Assembly: GCA_030527545.1 (NCBI GenBank)
Contig: JAUNAP010000004.1
Location: 62,001 to 126,000, forward strand
Direction: 5' to 3'
Source: Actinomycetaceae bacterium
GTDB taxonomy: Bacteria; Actinomycetota; Actinomycetes; Actinomycetales; Actinomycetaceae
DNA: 64,000 nt
Of this stretch, positions 58,201-64,000 are shown one piece after another. The translations under genes were made by a program, and so were the position numbers. Numbering within the stretch: the stretch's first letter is position 1; every line of letters begins with the position of its first letter. The notes below the pieces were generated by a model that was given only the letters and a program-made list of their open reading frames with translations, ran no database searches and was not told the origin of the DNA.

Positions 58201-58853
58201 GCCCCCAAGTGCTTGGACAGGTCGAGCAGCTCGTTGCGCACACGCCGCTCGATCTCAAGCCCGTGATCCATGAGTTCGACGTAGAAATAGTCCTTACCGA
58301 AGATGTCTTGAAGCTCCTCGGCACACCGGCGCGCCTCATCGAATTGCCCCAGGCGCATGCGGGTTTGAATCTCACCCGAGGGGCACCCGGTCGTCGCGAT
58401 AAGCCCGTCGCTGTAGCGTTCGATAAGCTCTCGGTCGACCCTGGGCCACTTACCCATCTGCCCGTCGAGAGAGGCGTAGGACCCCATCCTGAAGAGGTTG
58501 TGCATGCCCTTCGTCGTGCGAGCCAGGAGCGTCATGTGCGTGTAGGCGCCTCGAGCCGACACGTCGTCGCGCCGCTGAGACTCGTCACCCCACTGCACCC
58601 TCGTCTTCGTATCGAAACGCGATGTCCCCGGCGTGACGTAAGCCTCGAGACCGATGATCGGCTTAATGTCAGCGGCTCGGCAGGCTGCGTAGAACTCGTA
58701 GGCACCAAACAGGTACCCGTGGTCCGTGATCGCGAGGGCCTTCTGTCCCTGCCCAGCCGCCTCTGCGACGAGTTTCGAGATCACGGCCGCGCCGTCGAGC
58801 ATCGAATAGTCAGTGTGGACGTGGAGGTGCACGAAGTCAGCAGGCGAGGTCAT
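55296..58853 (-). CDS. dnaE: DNA polymerase III subunit alpha
   Basis: Replicative polymerase of 1185 residues. The N-terminal PHP domain has an intact HLHVHTDYSMLDGA metal motif, compatible with the proofreading role shown for mycobacterial DnaE1. The catalytic Asp pair is in MPDIDVDFDERRR near residue 418, the helix-hairpin-helix follows, and an OB fold near residue 1040 includes TGAMFAIVTIEDLTGSAEVV. It is of the DnaE1 type rather than the DnaE2 mutasome type. It begins 18 nt after rluD and ends just before the fur promoter. Confidence 0.97.
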   Translation of the reverse strand: MTSPADFVHLHVHTDYSMLDGAAVISKLVAEAAGQGQKALAITDHGYLFGAYEFYAACRAADIKPIIGLEAYVTPGTSRFDTKTRVQWGDESQRRDDVSARGAYTHMTLLARTTKGMHNLFRMGSYASLDGQMGKWPRVDRELIERYSDGLIATTGCPSGEIQTRMRLGQFDEARRCAEELQDIFGKDYFYVELMDHGLEIERRVRNELLDLSKHLGAPLLATNDSHYVTEEDQPVQDALLCLNSGARLSDPDRFKFEGSGYYLRPTDEMYRLFSELPEACQNTLRVAEQCEVEFYTTDEGASFMPEFPVPEGEDANSWFVKEVERGMNKRFPGGIPDAERKQVDYECEIIMQMKFPGYFLVVADYINWAKDHGIRVGPGRGSGAGSMVAYAMGITELNPLEHGLMFERFLNPERVSMPDIDVDFDERRRDEVIDYVTRLYGSDRVAQVVTYGKIKTKQALKDSARILSKPYSLGDQLTKKMPPTIMGKDISVSGMFDPADPRYREAEEFRQYYAENESELEPVISLARGLEGITRQWGVHACAVIMSSEVLTEIIPMMKRIKDGAIITQFDYPTCEHLGLLKMDFLGLRNLTVISDAQENIVMNGKPALDLEAVSLDDKATYELLSRGDTLGVFQLDGAGMRVLLRLMKPTQFSDISAVGALYRPGPMGADSHTNYALRKNGRQEITPIHPSLAEPLAEILDETYGLIVYQEQVMAIARKVAGYTLGEADILRRAMGKKKKKEMDKQFASFSQGMRERGYPEDAITTLWEILVPFSSYAFNKSHSAAYGLVSYWTAYLKANYPAEYMAALLTSTRTSYDKMALYLRECRHMHLDVLPPDVNSSAANFTPVGDNIRFGLSAIRNVGDNVVEGIIEAREKEGSFTSFTDFLNKVPQPVCNKRTIESLIKAGAFDSLGLSRRALLARHEEAVDSVVGLKRNEAAGQFDLFGTLGGEAAEAFSFEIADLPEWDKTEKLAFEREMLGLYVSDHPLQGLEYVLDRNSDAEIADLLAGEAGVREGESVRVCGLITGIQRKATRKTGAMFAIVTIEDLTGSAEVVFYPQTYETFSTYLNEDELVSVKGRVKYDGEELSIAAQDLTIPDVQMGTDAPLVLHVRAEKCTRAMADGLREVLTNHPGNAPVRLTITGAQKVTTVQLGDDLRVSTEGNLYSELKALLGRSCLSGTTE

Positions 58854-58871
58854 GCGTTCGATCTTACGGCC

Positions 58872-59795
58872 CTAGGCCACGGTTGTCCGCAGCGCATGCA
58901 GACTCGCGAGAAGATCCTCGCCATAGGGGGCCGTCACCGACACGTCTTGCCTGGTGACGGGGTGAGAAAAACTCAGCTCGCGTGCGTGGAGCCACTGGTG
59001 CGACAGGCCCAGTCGAGTGGCCAACACGGGATCTCCCCCGTACATGGGGTCGCCAACAATCGGGTGGCGTATCGCCTGCATGTGGACGCGGATCTGATGG
59101 GTGCGCCCGGTTTCGAGCACGACGCGCAACAGAGTCGCCCCTGGCAAAACCTCGAGCGTCGAGTAGTGCGTCAACGCAGGCTTACCGCCGTAGACGACAC
59201 CCATCTTGAAATCCCGCACGGGCTCGCGCCCGATCGGTGCATCGATTGTGCCAGCGGACGGATCCGGATAGCCCTGAACGAGGGCGTGATAGACCTTCTC
59301 GACCCGGCGGTAGCGGAAATCGTTTTTCAACCGCGCGTAGGCGACCTCCGTCTTTGCCACGACCATCGCACCCGTCGTCGCCGCGTCGAGACGATGAACA
59401 ATGCCTGTACGTTCGGGCGGACCCGACGTCGAAACGCGATGCCCTGCCGCCAAGAGAGCGCCGATCACCGTCGGCCCCGACCAGCCGGGACCCGTGTGGG
59501 CCGCCATTCCCACCGGCTTGTTGACGACAACAATATCGTCGTCTTCGTAGATGATGTCCAAAGGCGCCGGGGTACGGTAGTCTGTCTCCTCTTCCGGCTC
59601 CGAGATGTCGGCCTCGAGGACCTCCCCGCTACGCAGCTTCCGGGCCTTGTTGCAGCCGCCGCCATCGATGGTGACGGCACCGGCGTGACACAGTGCCCCC
59701 GCCTGGGAACGAGAGATCCCAAACAGTCTGGCCAAGGCGACATCGACCCGCTCACCGTCAAGCGAATCGGGCACGACCGCGCGCTCCCTGCTCAC
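58872..59795 (-). CDS. RluA-family pseudouridine synthase (RluD-like)
   Basis: 307 residues: an S4 domain at the N-terminus (RVDVALARLFGISRSQAGAL) and the catalytic domain with HRLDAATTGAMVVAK, whose Asp is the nucleophile, near residue 132. The ETGRTHQIRVHMQA segment binds RNA. RluD-type enzymes modify helix 69 of 23S rRNA; the exact target here is inferred from the lspA-rluD order. GTG 59795 overlaps the lspA stop (GTGA) and follows GAGGAGGAGC. Confidence 0.93.
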   Translation of the reverse strand: MSRERAVVPDSLDGERVDVALARLFGISRSQAGALCHAGAVTIDGGGCNKARKLRSGEVLEADISEPEEETDYRTPAPLDIIYEDDDIVVVNKPVGMAAHTGPGWSGPTVIGALLAAGHRVSTSGPPERTGIVHRLDAATTGAMVVAKTEVAYARLKNDFRYRRVEKVYHALVQGYPDPSAGTIDAPIGREPVRDFKMGVVYGGKPALTHYSTLEVLPGATLLRVVLETGRTHQIRVHMQAIRHPIVGDPMYGGDPVLATRLGLSHQWLHARELSFSHPVTRQDVSVTAPYGEDLLASLHALRTTVA

Positions 59796-60313
59796 CGCTC
59801 CTCCTCATCCGTACGCCCCATGGGCACGCCGCGCGCAGTCAGGATCATGACGGCCACGACAGCTGCGACAATCGCGATGTCAGCAACGTTGCCGATGAAC
59901 CAACCGTTGTAGTTGATGAAATCAACGACGTGTCCCTGTCCGAACGAAGGCGGTTGGACAAGGCGGTCGATGAGGTTGCCGGCAGCACCGCCAACGAGCA
60001 ACCCCAAAGAGAGCTGCCACAAACGGTTACGCACCTGCGCCGACACGACCGCGACCCCAACGACCACGATCGTGGCGACAATCGTAAACACCCACGTCGA
60101 GGAGGAGGCGAAAGAAAAAGCGGCGCCTGGATTGTGGACGAGCTGGAGGGAGAGCACACGCCCGAGAAGCGGGTAGGGAACGTCGGGCGCCAACCATGCC
60201 AGTGCTGCCGCCTTACTCGCCTGATCGAGAGCCACCGTCGGCAGCCCCACCGCGCCGAACGTCATCGCGACACAGCGCCACTGGCCAGTCCTCACTCTCG
60301 CGCCATCCCCCAT
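59792..60313 (-). CDS. lspA: Lipoprotein signal peptidase (SPase II)
   Basis: 173 residues from ATG 60313 with about four membrane helices. The aspartyl protease pair is present: GNLIDRLVQ and NVADIAIVAAV, and the VHNPGAAFSF loop is typical. It cleaves the signal peptide of prolipoproteins after lipid attachment. The open frame continues to 60367, but that part contains the wag31 downstream hairpin, so the shorter start is preferred. It is coupled to rluD. Confidence 0.93.
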   Translation of the reverse strand: MGDGARVRTGQWRCVAMTFGAVGLPTVALDQASKAAALAWLAPDVPYPLLGRVLSLQLVHNPGAAFSFASSSTWVFTIVATIVVVGVAVVSAQVRNRLWQLSLGLLVGGAAGNLIDRLVQPPSFGQGHVVDFINYNGWFIGNVADIAIVAAVVAVMILTARGVPMGRTDEEER

Positions 60314-60324
60314 GTCTACTACGA

Positions 60325-60356
60325 AGGCGCGCCCAGTGAAACCCCTGGGCGCGCCT
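60325..60356 (-). terminator. Hairpin between divIVA/wag31 and lspA
   Basis: Perfect 12-bp stem AGGCGCGCCCAG with its complement around an 8-nt loop, 12 nt after the DivIVA gene stop. It lacks a U-tract. It probably limits read-through from the highly expressed DivIVA gene into lspA. Confidence 0.55.
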
Positions 60357-60367
60357 GTCTTTGTCAA

Positions 60368-61015
60368 CTAGCGAGTCGTACCCGAGTCGACGGTGTTGAT
60401 GAGCGTTTCGAGGTGCGAGCGAATCTGTGCACGGTACTCGCGCTCGAACTGCTTGAGGTCGTCGACCTTCTGCTCAAGCTGAGTGCGCTCCGACTCGAGC
60501 TTGTCGAGGATACGGGTGCGCTCGTCGTTGGCCTCGCGCTTGATTTGCTCGCCCTGCGCACGCGCTTCGGCGACGATCCGGTTGCCCTCTTCCTCGCCGT
60601 CGCGAACGTATTCGTCGTGGACGCGCTGAGCGATCGCAAGCATCGAGGATGCCTCGTCGGGGCCGGAGCCGCTCTGGCGGCTGGGAGCCGGGCGAGTGCG
60701 GGCCTCGTCAAGCTGGCCCGCCAGCGTGTCGCGCTCGGACTCCAGATCGCCGATGCGCTCGTGCGCGGCGGCGAGCTCGGCGCGCAGCTGCTCAATTTCT
60801 TCATCGTCCGAACCGGCGTTCTCGCGCGGAGCATTCGTGTGCTCGACGACGGGGGCGGCGGCACCACCGGCACGCTCCTCGAGGGTCTGGATGGTGTAGA
60901 CGACCTGGTCGAGGAACTCGTCAACCTCGTCCTGGTCGTAACCCTCCCGGAACTTCGTGGGGGTAAACGTCTTGTAGTGGACGTCGTCAGCGCTCAGCAG
61001 CGACATGTTAGTCAT
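60368..61015 (-). CDS. wag31: DivIVA/Wag31 polar growth protein
   Basis: 215-residue coiled-coil protein that marks curved membrane at poles and septa and directs envelope growth. The lipid-binding N-terminus is MSLLSADDVHYKTFTPTKFREGYDQDEVDEFLDQVV-like in layout (key residues F and R after TPTK, then YDQDEVDEFL). A variable linker follows, then a coiled coil from about residue 120 with EEGNRIVAEARAQGEQIKRE. AGAGGAAGAG precedes ATG 61015; ATG 61006 is possible. It is downstream of yggT in the ftsZ-sepF-yggT cluster. Confidence 0.94.
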   Translation of the reverse strand: MTNMSLLSADDVHYKTFTPTKFREGYDQDEVDEFLDQVVYTIQTLEERAGGAAAPVVEHTNAPRENAGSDDEEIEQLRAELAAAHERIGDLESERDTLAGQLDEARTRPAPSRQSGSGPDEASSMLAIAQRVHDEYVRDGEEEGNRIVAEARAQGEQIKREANDERTRILDKLESERTQLEQKVDDLKQFEREYRAQIRSHLETLINTVDSGTTR

Positions 61016-61122
61016 CTCAAGCTCTTCCTCTGGTCGTGCACGGAACTCCGCACCTGTTTGGCATCCTTCCCCCACGCGCGGCGCCTCGAACATCGAGACG
61101 TCGGCGGGGTGCGACGTGTGTC

Positions 61123-61128
61123 ATTCTA
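61123..61128 (-). promoter_or_regulatory. Candidate -10 of wag31
   Basis: TAGAAT on the minus strand in the 161-nt gap between yggT and wag31, with GTGTTG 17 nt upstream as a weak -35. This would give wag31 its own promoter and a leader of about 100 nt. Confidence 0.45.
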
Positions 61129-61176
61129 CCCGATAATCACGCCCACAACACGTACACCGTTCGTCACATCTGTCAC

Positions 61177-61509
61177 TTATGCCACGAGAAGCCGCACGAG
61201 GAGGGCATAAAGGACCCATACGAGACGACTGGCGATCATGACGGCGAAGAACAACACCATAAAAGCAACGTCCAACGCAACCGCACCGATTCGCGCCGGC
61301 GGGATGTAGCGACGCAACACCCGCAGCGGCGGATCCGTCAACGCATAAACGATGTTGCCTACGAACGCGACAGGACCGGGCATGCGCGCGGGCGAGACGA
61401 AGAACGTCGCCCAACTCAGGATGACCCGAATGAACAGGACAAACATGTAGAGCGACAGCAGCCACGACACGCCGCGGGCGCACCAGTACAAGATCTCGAT
61501 CATCGCCAA
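61177..61509 (-). CDS. YggT-family membrane protein
   Basis: 110 residues with two hydrophobic segments separated by the family's basic loop: VSWLLSLYMFVLFIRVILSW, then DPPLRVLRRYIPP and LDVAFMVLFFAVMIAS. YggT proteins accompany sepF and divIVA in Gram-positive cell-division clusters; the molecular role is not settled. It abuts the sepF stop directly. ATG 61503 is an alternative start. Confidence 0.9.
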   Translation of the reverse strand: MAMIEILYWCARGVSWLLSLYMFVLFIRVILSWATFFVSPARMPGPVAFVGNIVYALTDPPLRVLRRYIPPARIGAVALDVAFMVLFFAVMIASRLVWVLYALLVRLLVA

Positions 61510-61950
61510 CTATCCGAAGAATGACGTCGACGGCTTGTCCTCGACCTCCGTCACATTGACCGAGGCGGGCGAGAGGAGGAACACTCGAGACGTGATCCGC
61601 TCGAGACTACCTTCCAGGCCGTAGACCAGACCCGAGCAAAAGTCGATCATCTGGCGCGCAAGCGGCTCCTTCATGCGCGACAGGTCGAGGATAACCGGGG
61701 TCCCCTCGCGGAAGGTGTCGCCGATCTTCGGCGCATCCTCGTAGGACTGTGGGCGCATCGTGACAATCCGCCGTGTCTGACCCGTCGCGCTCGAGACGAC
61801 CTGGGGCTTGGGGAAGGGCGTGATGTCCGACGACACGTCAAAGTCCTCGCCAACGTCGAACGCGTCAGCGGCCTCGAAGGCGCCTTCATCTTCAATCTTG
61901 GGTTCCGAAAAACCCATGTAGTTCATCGCCCGTTGAAGCGCTGAAGACAT
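61510..61950 (-). CDS. sepF: Cell division protein SepF
   Basis: 146 residues. The N-terminal amphipathic helix MSSALQRAMNYMGF binds membrane, an acidic linker follows, and the C-terminal SepF domain contains VTMRPQSYEDAPKIGDTFREG and ILDLSRMKEPLARQMIDFCSGL. SepF anchors FtsZ filaments in actinobacteria, which lack FtsA. AAAGGAGAGG precedes ATG 61950; the longer frame from 62001 is rejected. Confidence 0.95.
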   Translation of the reverse strand: MSSALQRAMNYMGFSEPKIEDEGAFEAADAFDVGEDFDVSSDITPFPKPQVVSSATGQTRRIVTMRPQSYEDAPKIGDTFREGTPVILDLSRMKEPLARQMIDFCSGLVYGLEGSLERITSRVFLLSPASVNVTEVEDKPSTSFFG

Positions 61951-61974
61951 GCGGCCTCTCCTTTTCGCGAAGGT

Positions 61975-61988
61975 TATATCCTGATATA
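61975..61988 (-). promoter_or_regulatory. AT-rich inverted repeat upstream of sepF
   Basis: TATATC-CT-GATATA, 24 nt upstream of the sepF start, is the only AT-rich patch in the 99-nt pgeF-sepF gap. It can supply a -10 and could be an operator; both are guesses. Confidence 0.3.
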
Positions 61989-62049
61989 CGGACTCCCCCA
62001 CACTAACCCGAGGATACGCGCGGGGCGCGCTAGGACTTCGGCGTGTTGC

Positions 62050-62775
62050 TTACGGCATAATGATCCCGGCAAAGCGACCCGTGGTCCCGTCGCGCCGGTA
62101 GGAATACAGCCTCGTGTCTTCGGCTGTGCAACGCTTCGAGATAAAGGCGACATTGCAACCCACCTCACGCAGTTGGGCGACGACGGCCGAACGCAGATCG
62201 AGAGAGGGCGTCGCTCTGCGCGTCGTTGCCCACGCCGCCGGAACAAGCTGGCTAACGTGGGTCCGCAGATCCGCGGGGACTTCGTAGCAGCGCGCACAAA
62301 TGCAAGGGCCAACAGCCGCGTGGAGGCGATCGGGGCTAACGCCACATCTGCGCAGCACCCGAGATGTCTCCGCGACGATGTTGTTGACGACACCGGCCCG
62401 CCCCGCGTGCACCGCTGCGAGATAACGCCCGTCGTCGGAGGCGATGAGAACGGGGACGCAATCGGCAACCATGACGCCAAGCGCAGGCAGCCCCAGCCCG
62501 ACGCGCCGAAAATCAGCGACGTCGACGACGAGACTATCTGCCACGGGCGTCAGGTGAGTGTAACCCGCACGCACGCGCTCGACACGAGCCGAATGGGTCT
62601 GCTTCATCCAGACCACCTCGTGACCGATCGCGTCGTCGACGATCCGGCGGTTCTGCGCTACAGCCGCCGGATCGTCGCCCACGTGCGGGCCGAGATTGAG
62701 GGTGTCGTAGGGCGCCTGCGACACACCCCCGCGACGATTGGTGAAAACCGCGCGCGCTCCCCCTAGGGCGAACAC
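62050..62775 (-). CDS. pgeF: PgeF/YfiH-family polyphenol oxidase-like protein (peptidoglycan editing factor)
   Basis: 241 residues of the former 'laccase domain' family. Metal-ligand positions are kept: His in WMKQTHSARV, Cys in VMVADCVPVLIA and His in AAVHAGRAGVV. In the last motif the usual Trp of AGWRG is missing. Homologues remove L-Ser mis-incorporated in peptidoglycan or act on purine nucleosides. The GTG start lies 6 nt after the ftsZ stop, so it belongs to the division cluster. Confidence 0.9.
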   Translation of the reverse strand: MFALGGARAVFTNRRGGVSQAPYDTLNLGPHVGDDPAAVAQNRRIVDDAIGHEVVWMKQTHSARVERVRAGYTHLTPVADSLVVDVADFRRVGLGLPALGVMVADCVPVLIASDDGRYLAAVHAGRAGVVNNIVAETSRVLRRCGVSPDRLHAAVGPCICARCYEVPADLRTHVSQLVPAAWATTRRATPSLDLRSAVVAQLREVGCNVAFISKRCTAEDTRLYSYRRDGTTGRFAGIIMP

Positions 62776-62781
62776 GTTGGC

Positions 62782-64000
62782 CTACCGCAAGAACTCGGGG
62801 ATATCGAGGTCATCCTCGCCGTCGTCATCGAAAACACGCGGAACTTCCAGCGAGCTGCGCGACTTTGCCGTCCGCTCCTCCGAGACATAGAGAGGAACCT
62901 CGTGCGTGTGCGCACGCTGGGTCGTCGTGTAGGGAAGCTCGGGCTCCGGCTCTTCCGAGACGACCTGCGCCCTACGCGAGGACGGGCGGGGGGCATCAAT
63001 CGTCGCGCGGTGTGACGCGGTACGCGGGGCCGACTCGACGCTATCGCTCACGCGACTCGCCCGCGGGCTCGGAACCGGGGGGATCTCCGGCACGCGCATC
63101 CGCGGCGCCGCTTCGGCCTCGTCCGTGTCGTCTTCTCCGCCGTCAGGATCGAAGCCTGCCGCGATGACGGTGACGCGTACCTCGTCGCCGAGTGCCTCGT
63201 CGATGTCTTGACCGAAGATGATGTTGGCTTCCTCGTGAGCCGACTCGCGAACAAGCTCGGCCGCCTCGCGCATCTCCTGCAACGACACATTGGACCCGCC
63301 CTGGAAGAAGATGAGCGCACCGTGCGCACCGTCGATCTTCGCCTCAAGCAACGGCGAAGAAATGGCGGCATCCGTGGCCGCGATGCAGCGACCCTCGCCG
63401 GTTGCCGTGCCAATACCCATGAGCGCCGTACCCGCGTCCTTGAGGATCGACTTAACGTCGGCGAAGTCAACGTTGATCATCGCGTTCTTCGTGATGACAT
63501 CGGTCACTCCCTGGACGCCTGAACGCAAGACATCGTCGGCGGCACGGAAGGCCTCGATGACCGAAATGTTCGCATCAGAGATCTCCAGGAGACGATCGTT
63601 GGGGATGACGATGAGCGCGTCAACCTCCTCGCGCAGCGACGCGATGCCCGTGGCCGCCTGCTTGGAGCGCCGCGTCCCCTCGAATCCAAAGGGACGGGTG
63701 ACGACGCCAACGGTGAGAGCGCCCTGCTGTCGGGCAATGCGCGCGACCACGGGAGCGGCGCCCGTACCCGTGCCGCCGCCCTCGCCCGCGGTGACGAAGA
63801 CCATGTCGGCGTCACGGAGGACGTCTTCGATGTCCTCCACGTGCGACTCCGCCGCCTTCTGGCCCACCGCCGGGTCGGCCCCCGCGCCGAGACCGCGGGT
63901 CTCCTCACGCCCGATGTCGAGCTTGACGTCGGCATCCGAGGCCAACAGTGCCTGCGCATCGGTGTTGATGGCAATGAATTCGACGCCCTTGAGACCGGCC
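62782..64000 (-). CDS. ftsZ: Cell division protein FtsZ (N-terminal end beyond the window)
   Basis: Tubulin-like GTPase forming the division ring. The frame stays open to the window end, where it reads [18 protein letters not shown], so only about the first 35-40 residues are missing. The tubulin signature [15 protein letters not shown] and the T7 catalytic loop [11 protein letters not shown] are intact. The C-terminal linker is about 90 residues, rich in Arg, Pro and Ser. The tail ends [10 protein letters not shown], the conserved peptide that binds SepF. An internal start at 63945 would delete the nucleotide-binding part and is rejected. Confidence 0.97.
   Translation of the reverse strand, partial: AGLKGVEFIAINTDAQALLASDADVKLDIGREETRGLGAGADPAVGQKAAESHVEDIEDVLRDADMVFVTAGEGGGTGTGAAPVVARIARQQGALTVGVVTRPFGFEGTRRSKQAATGIASLREEVDALIVIPNDRLLEISDANISVIEAFRAADDVLRSGVQGVTDVITKNAMINVDFADVKSILKDAGTALMGIGTATGEGRCIAATDAAISSPLLEAKIDGAHGALIFFQGGSNVSLQEMREAAELVRESAHEEANIIFGQDIDEALGDEVRVTVIAAGFDPDGGEDDTDEAEAAPRMRVPEIPPVPSPRASRVSDSVESAPRTASHRATIDAPRPSSRRAQVVSEEPEPELPYTTTQRAHTHEVPLYVSEERTAKSRSSLEVPRVFDDDGEDDLDIPEFLR

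Noticed and set aside
56781..59912. 1043-codon open frame on the plus strand across dnaE and rluD
   Set aside because: It is the antisense frame of two clear genes with intact motifs, and such long antisense frames are expected at this GC content.
60345..60367. TTGACA at 60367-60362 as a -35 for lspA
   Set aside because: The matching -10 position falls in the hairpin and has no TANNNT sequence.
1..64000. CRISPR arrays, insertion sequences, prophage, integron or toxin-antitoxin modules
   Set aside because: No direct-repeat array, transposase, integrase or toxin-like small pair was recognised on either strand.

Overview
The window is a chromosomal segment of a high-GC Gram-positive bacterium (Actinomycetota). 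The evidence is a translational (class II) T-box ahead of ileS, the rne-rplU-rpmA-obgE-proB-proA-nadD-rsfS block, a PriA-type HisA, a SepF/YggT/DivIVA/SepIVA-like growth and division set, a LAXTG-type (class E) sortase signal, a CatR/FurA-type Fur protein, and several start codons about 7 nt after a TANNNT box (leaderless pattern). The anchored repeat protein and the gene content fit a host-associated Actinomycetaceae-like lineage, but that is inference. No rRNA, CRISPR array, insertion sequence, prophage or attachment site was seen.

Layout. 1-2512 (+): end of a LacI-type regulator and a GH32 beta-fructosidase. 2571-5792 (-): ileS with its T-box. 6109-8667 (+): a secreted, sortase-anchored repeat protein behind a promoter with a Fur/Zur-like box. 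8725-15094: SDR (-), proC, valS and an acyl-CoA ligase (+). 15226-17044 (-): a PH-like protein with its TetR regulator, tRNA-Ala(GGC), and a histidine phosphatase. 17041-25723 (-): rsfS, a small membrane protein, nadD, proA, proB, obgE, rpmA, rplU, rne. 26047-33984 (+): cydA-cydB-cydD-cydC and a double-GAF histidine kinase. 33986-42213 (-): response regulator, mutM, rnc, DUF177, SepIVA-like, coaD, rsmD, recG and a degenerate DAK2/FakA-like protein. 42417-42608 (+): rpmB. 42709-47378 (-): aspA, thiL, SpoU methyltransferase, rplT, rpmI, infC. 47602-54545 (-): a histidine operon with an SseB-domain gene, an unknown gene and a DAACS transporter embedded. 54607-54867 (+): an S4-domain gene. 54828-64000 (-): fur, dnaE, rluD, lspA, divIVA/wag31, yggT, sepF, pgeF and the start-truncated ftsZ.

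How the parts fit. Most of the window is housekeeping: aminoacyl-tRNA synthesis, ribosome assembly and RNA processing, proline and histidine synthesis, and the septum/tip-growth machinery. The accessory or regulated parts are the sucrose-type hydrolase, the metal-box-controlled surface protein, the bd-oxidase block with its two-component system, and the transporter inside the his operon. Coupling is tight throughout, with many ATGA or GTGA overlaps.

No clearly new multi-gene system is visible. The items most worth follow-up are the cyd-linked kinase with a tail-to-tail response regulator, the degenerate DAK2 protein, the unknown gene coupled between hisB and hisH, the transporter in the his operon, the ATC-started infC behind a leader terminator, and the Fur-type operators. 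Some normally conserved neighbours are absent: rpmF after DUF177 and yggS between pgeF and sepF.
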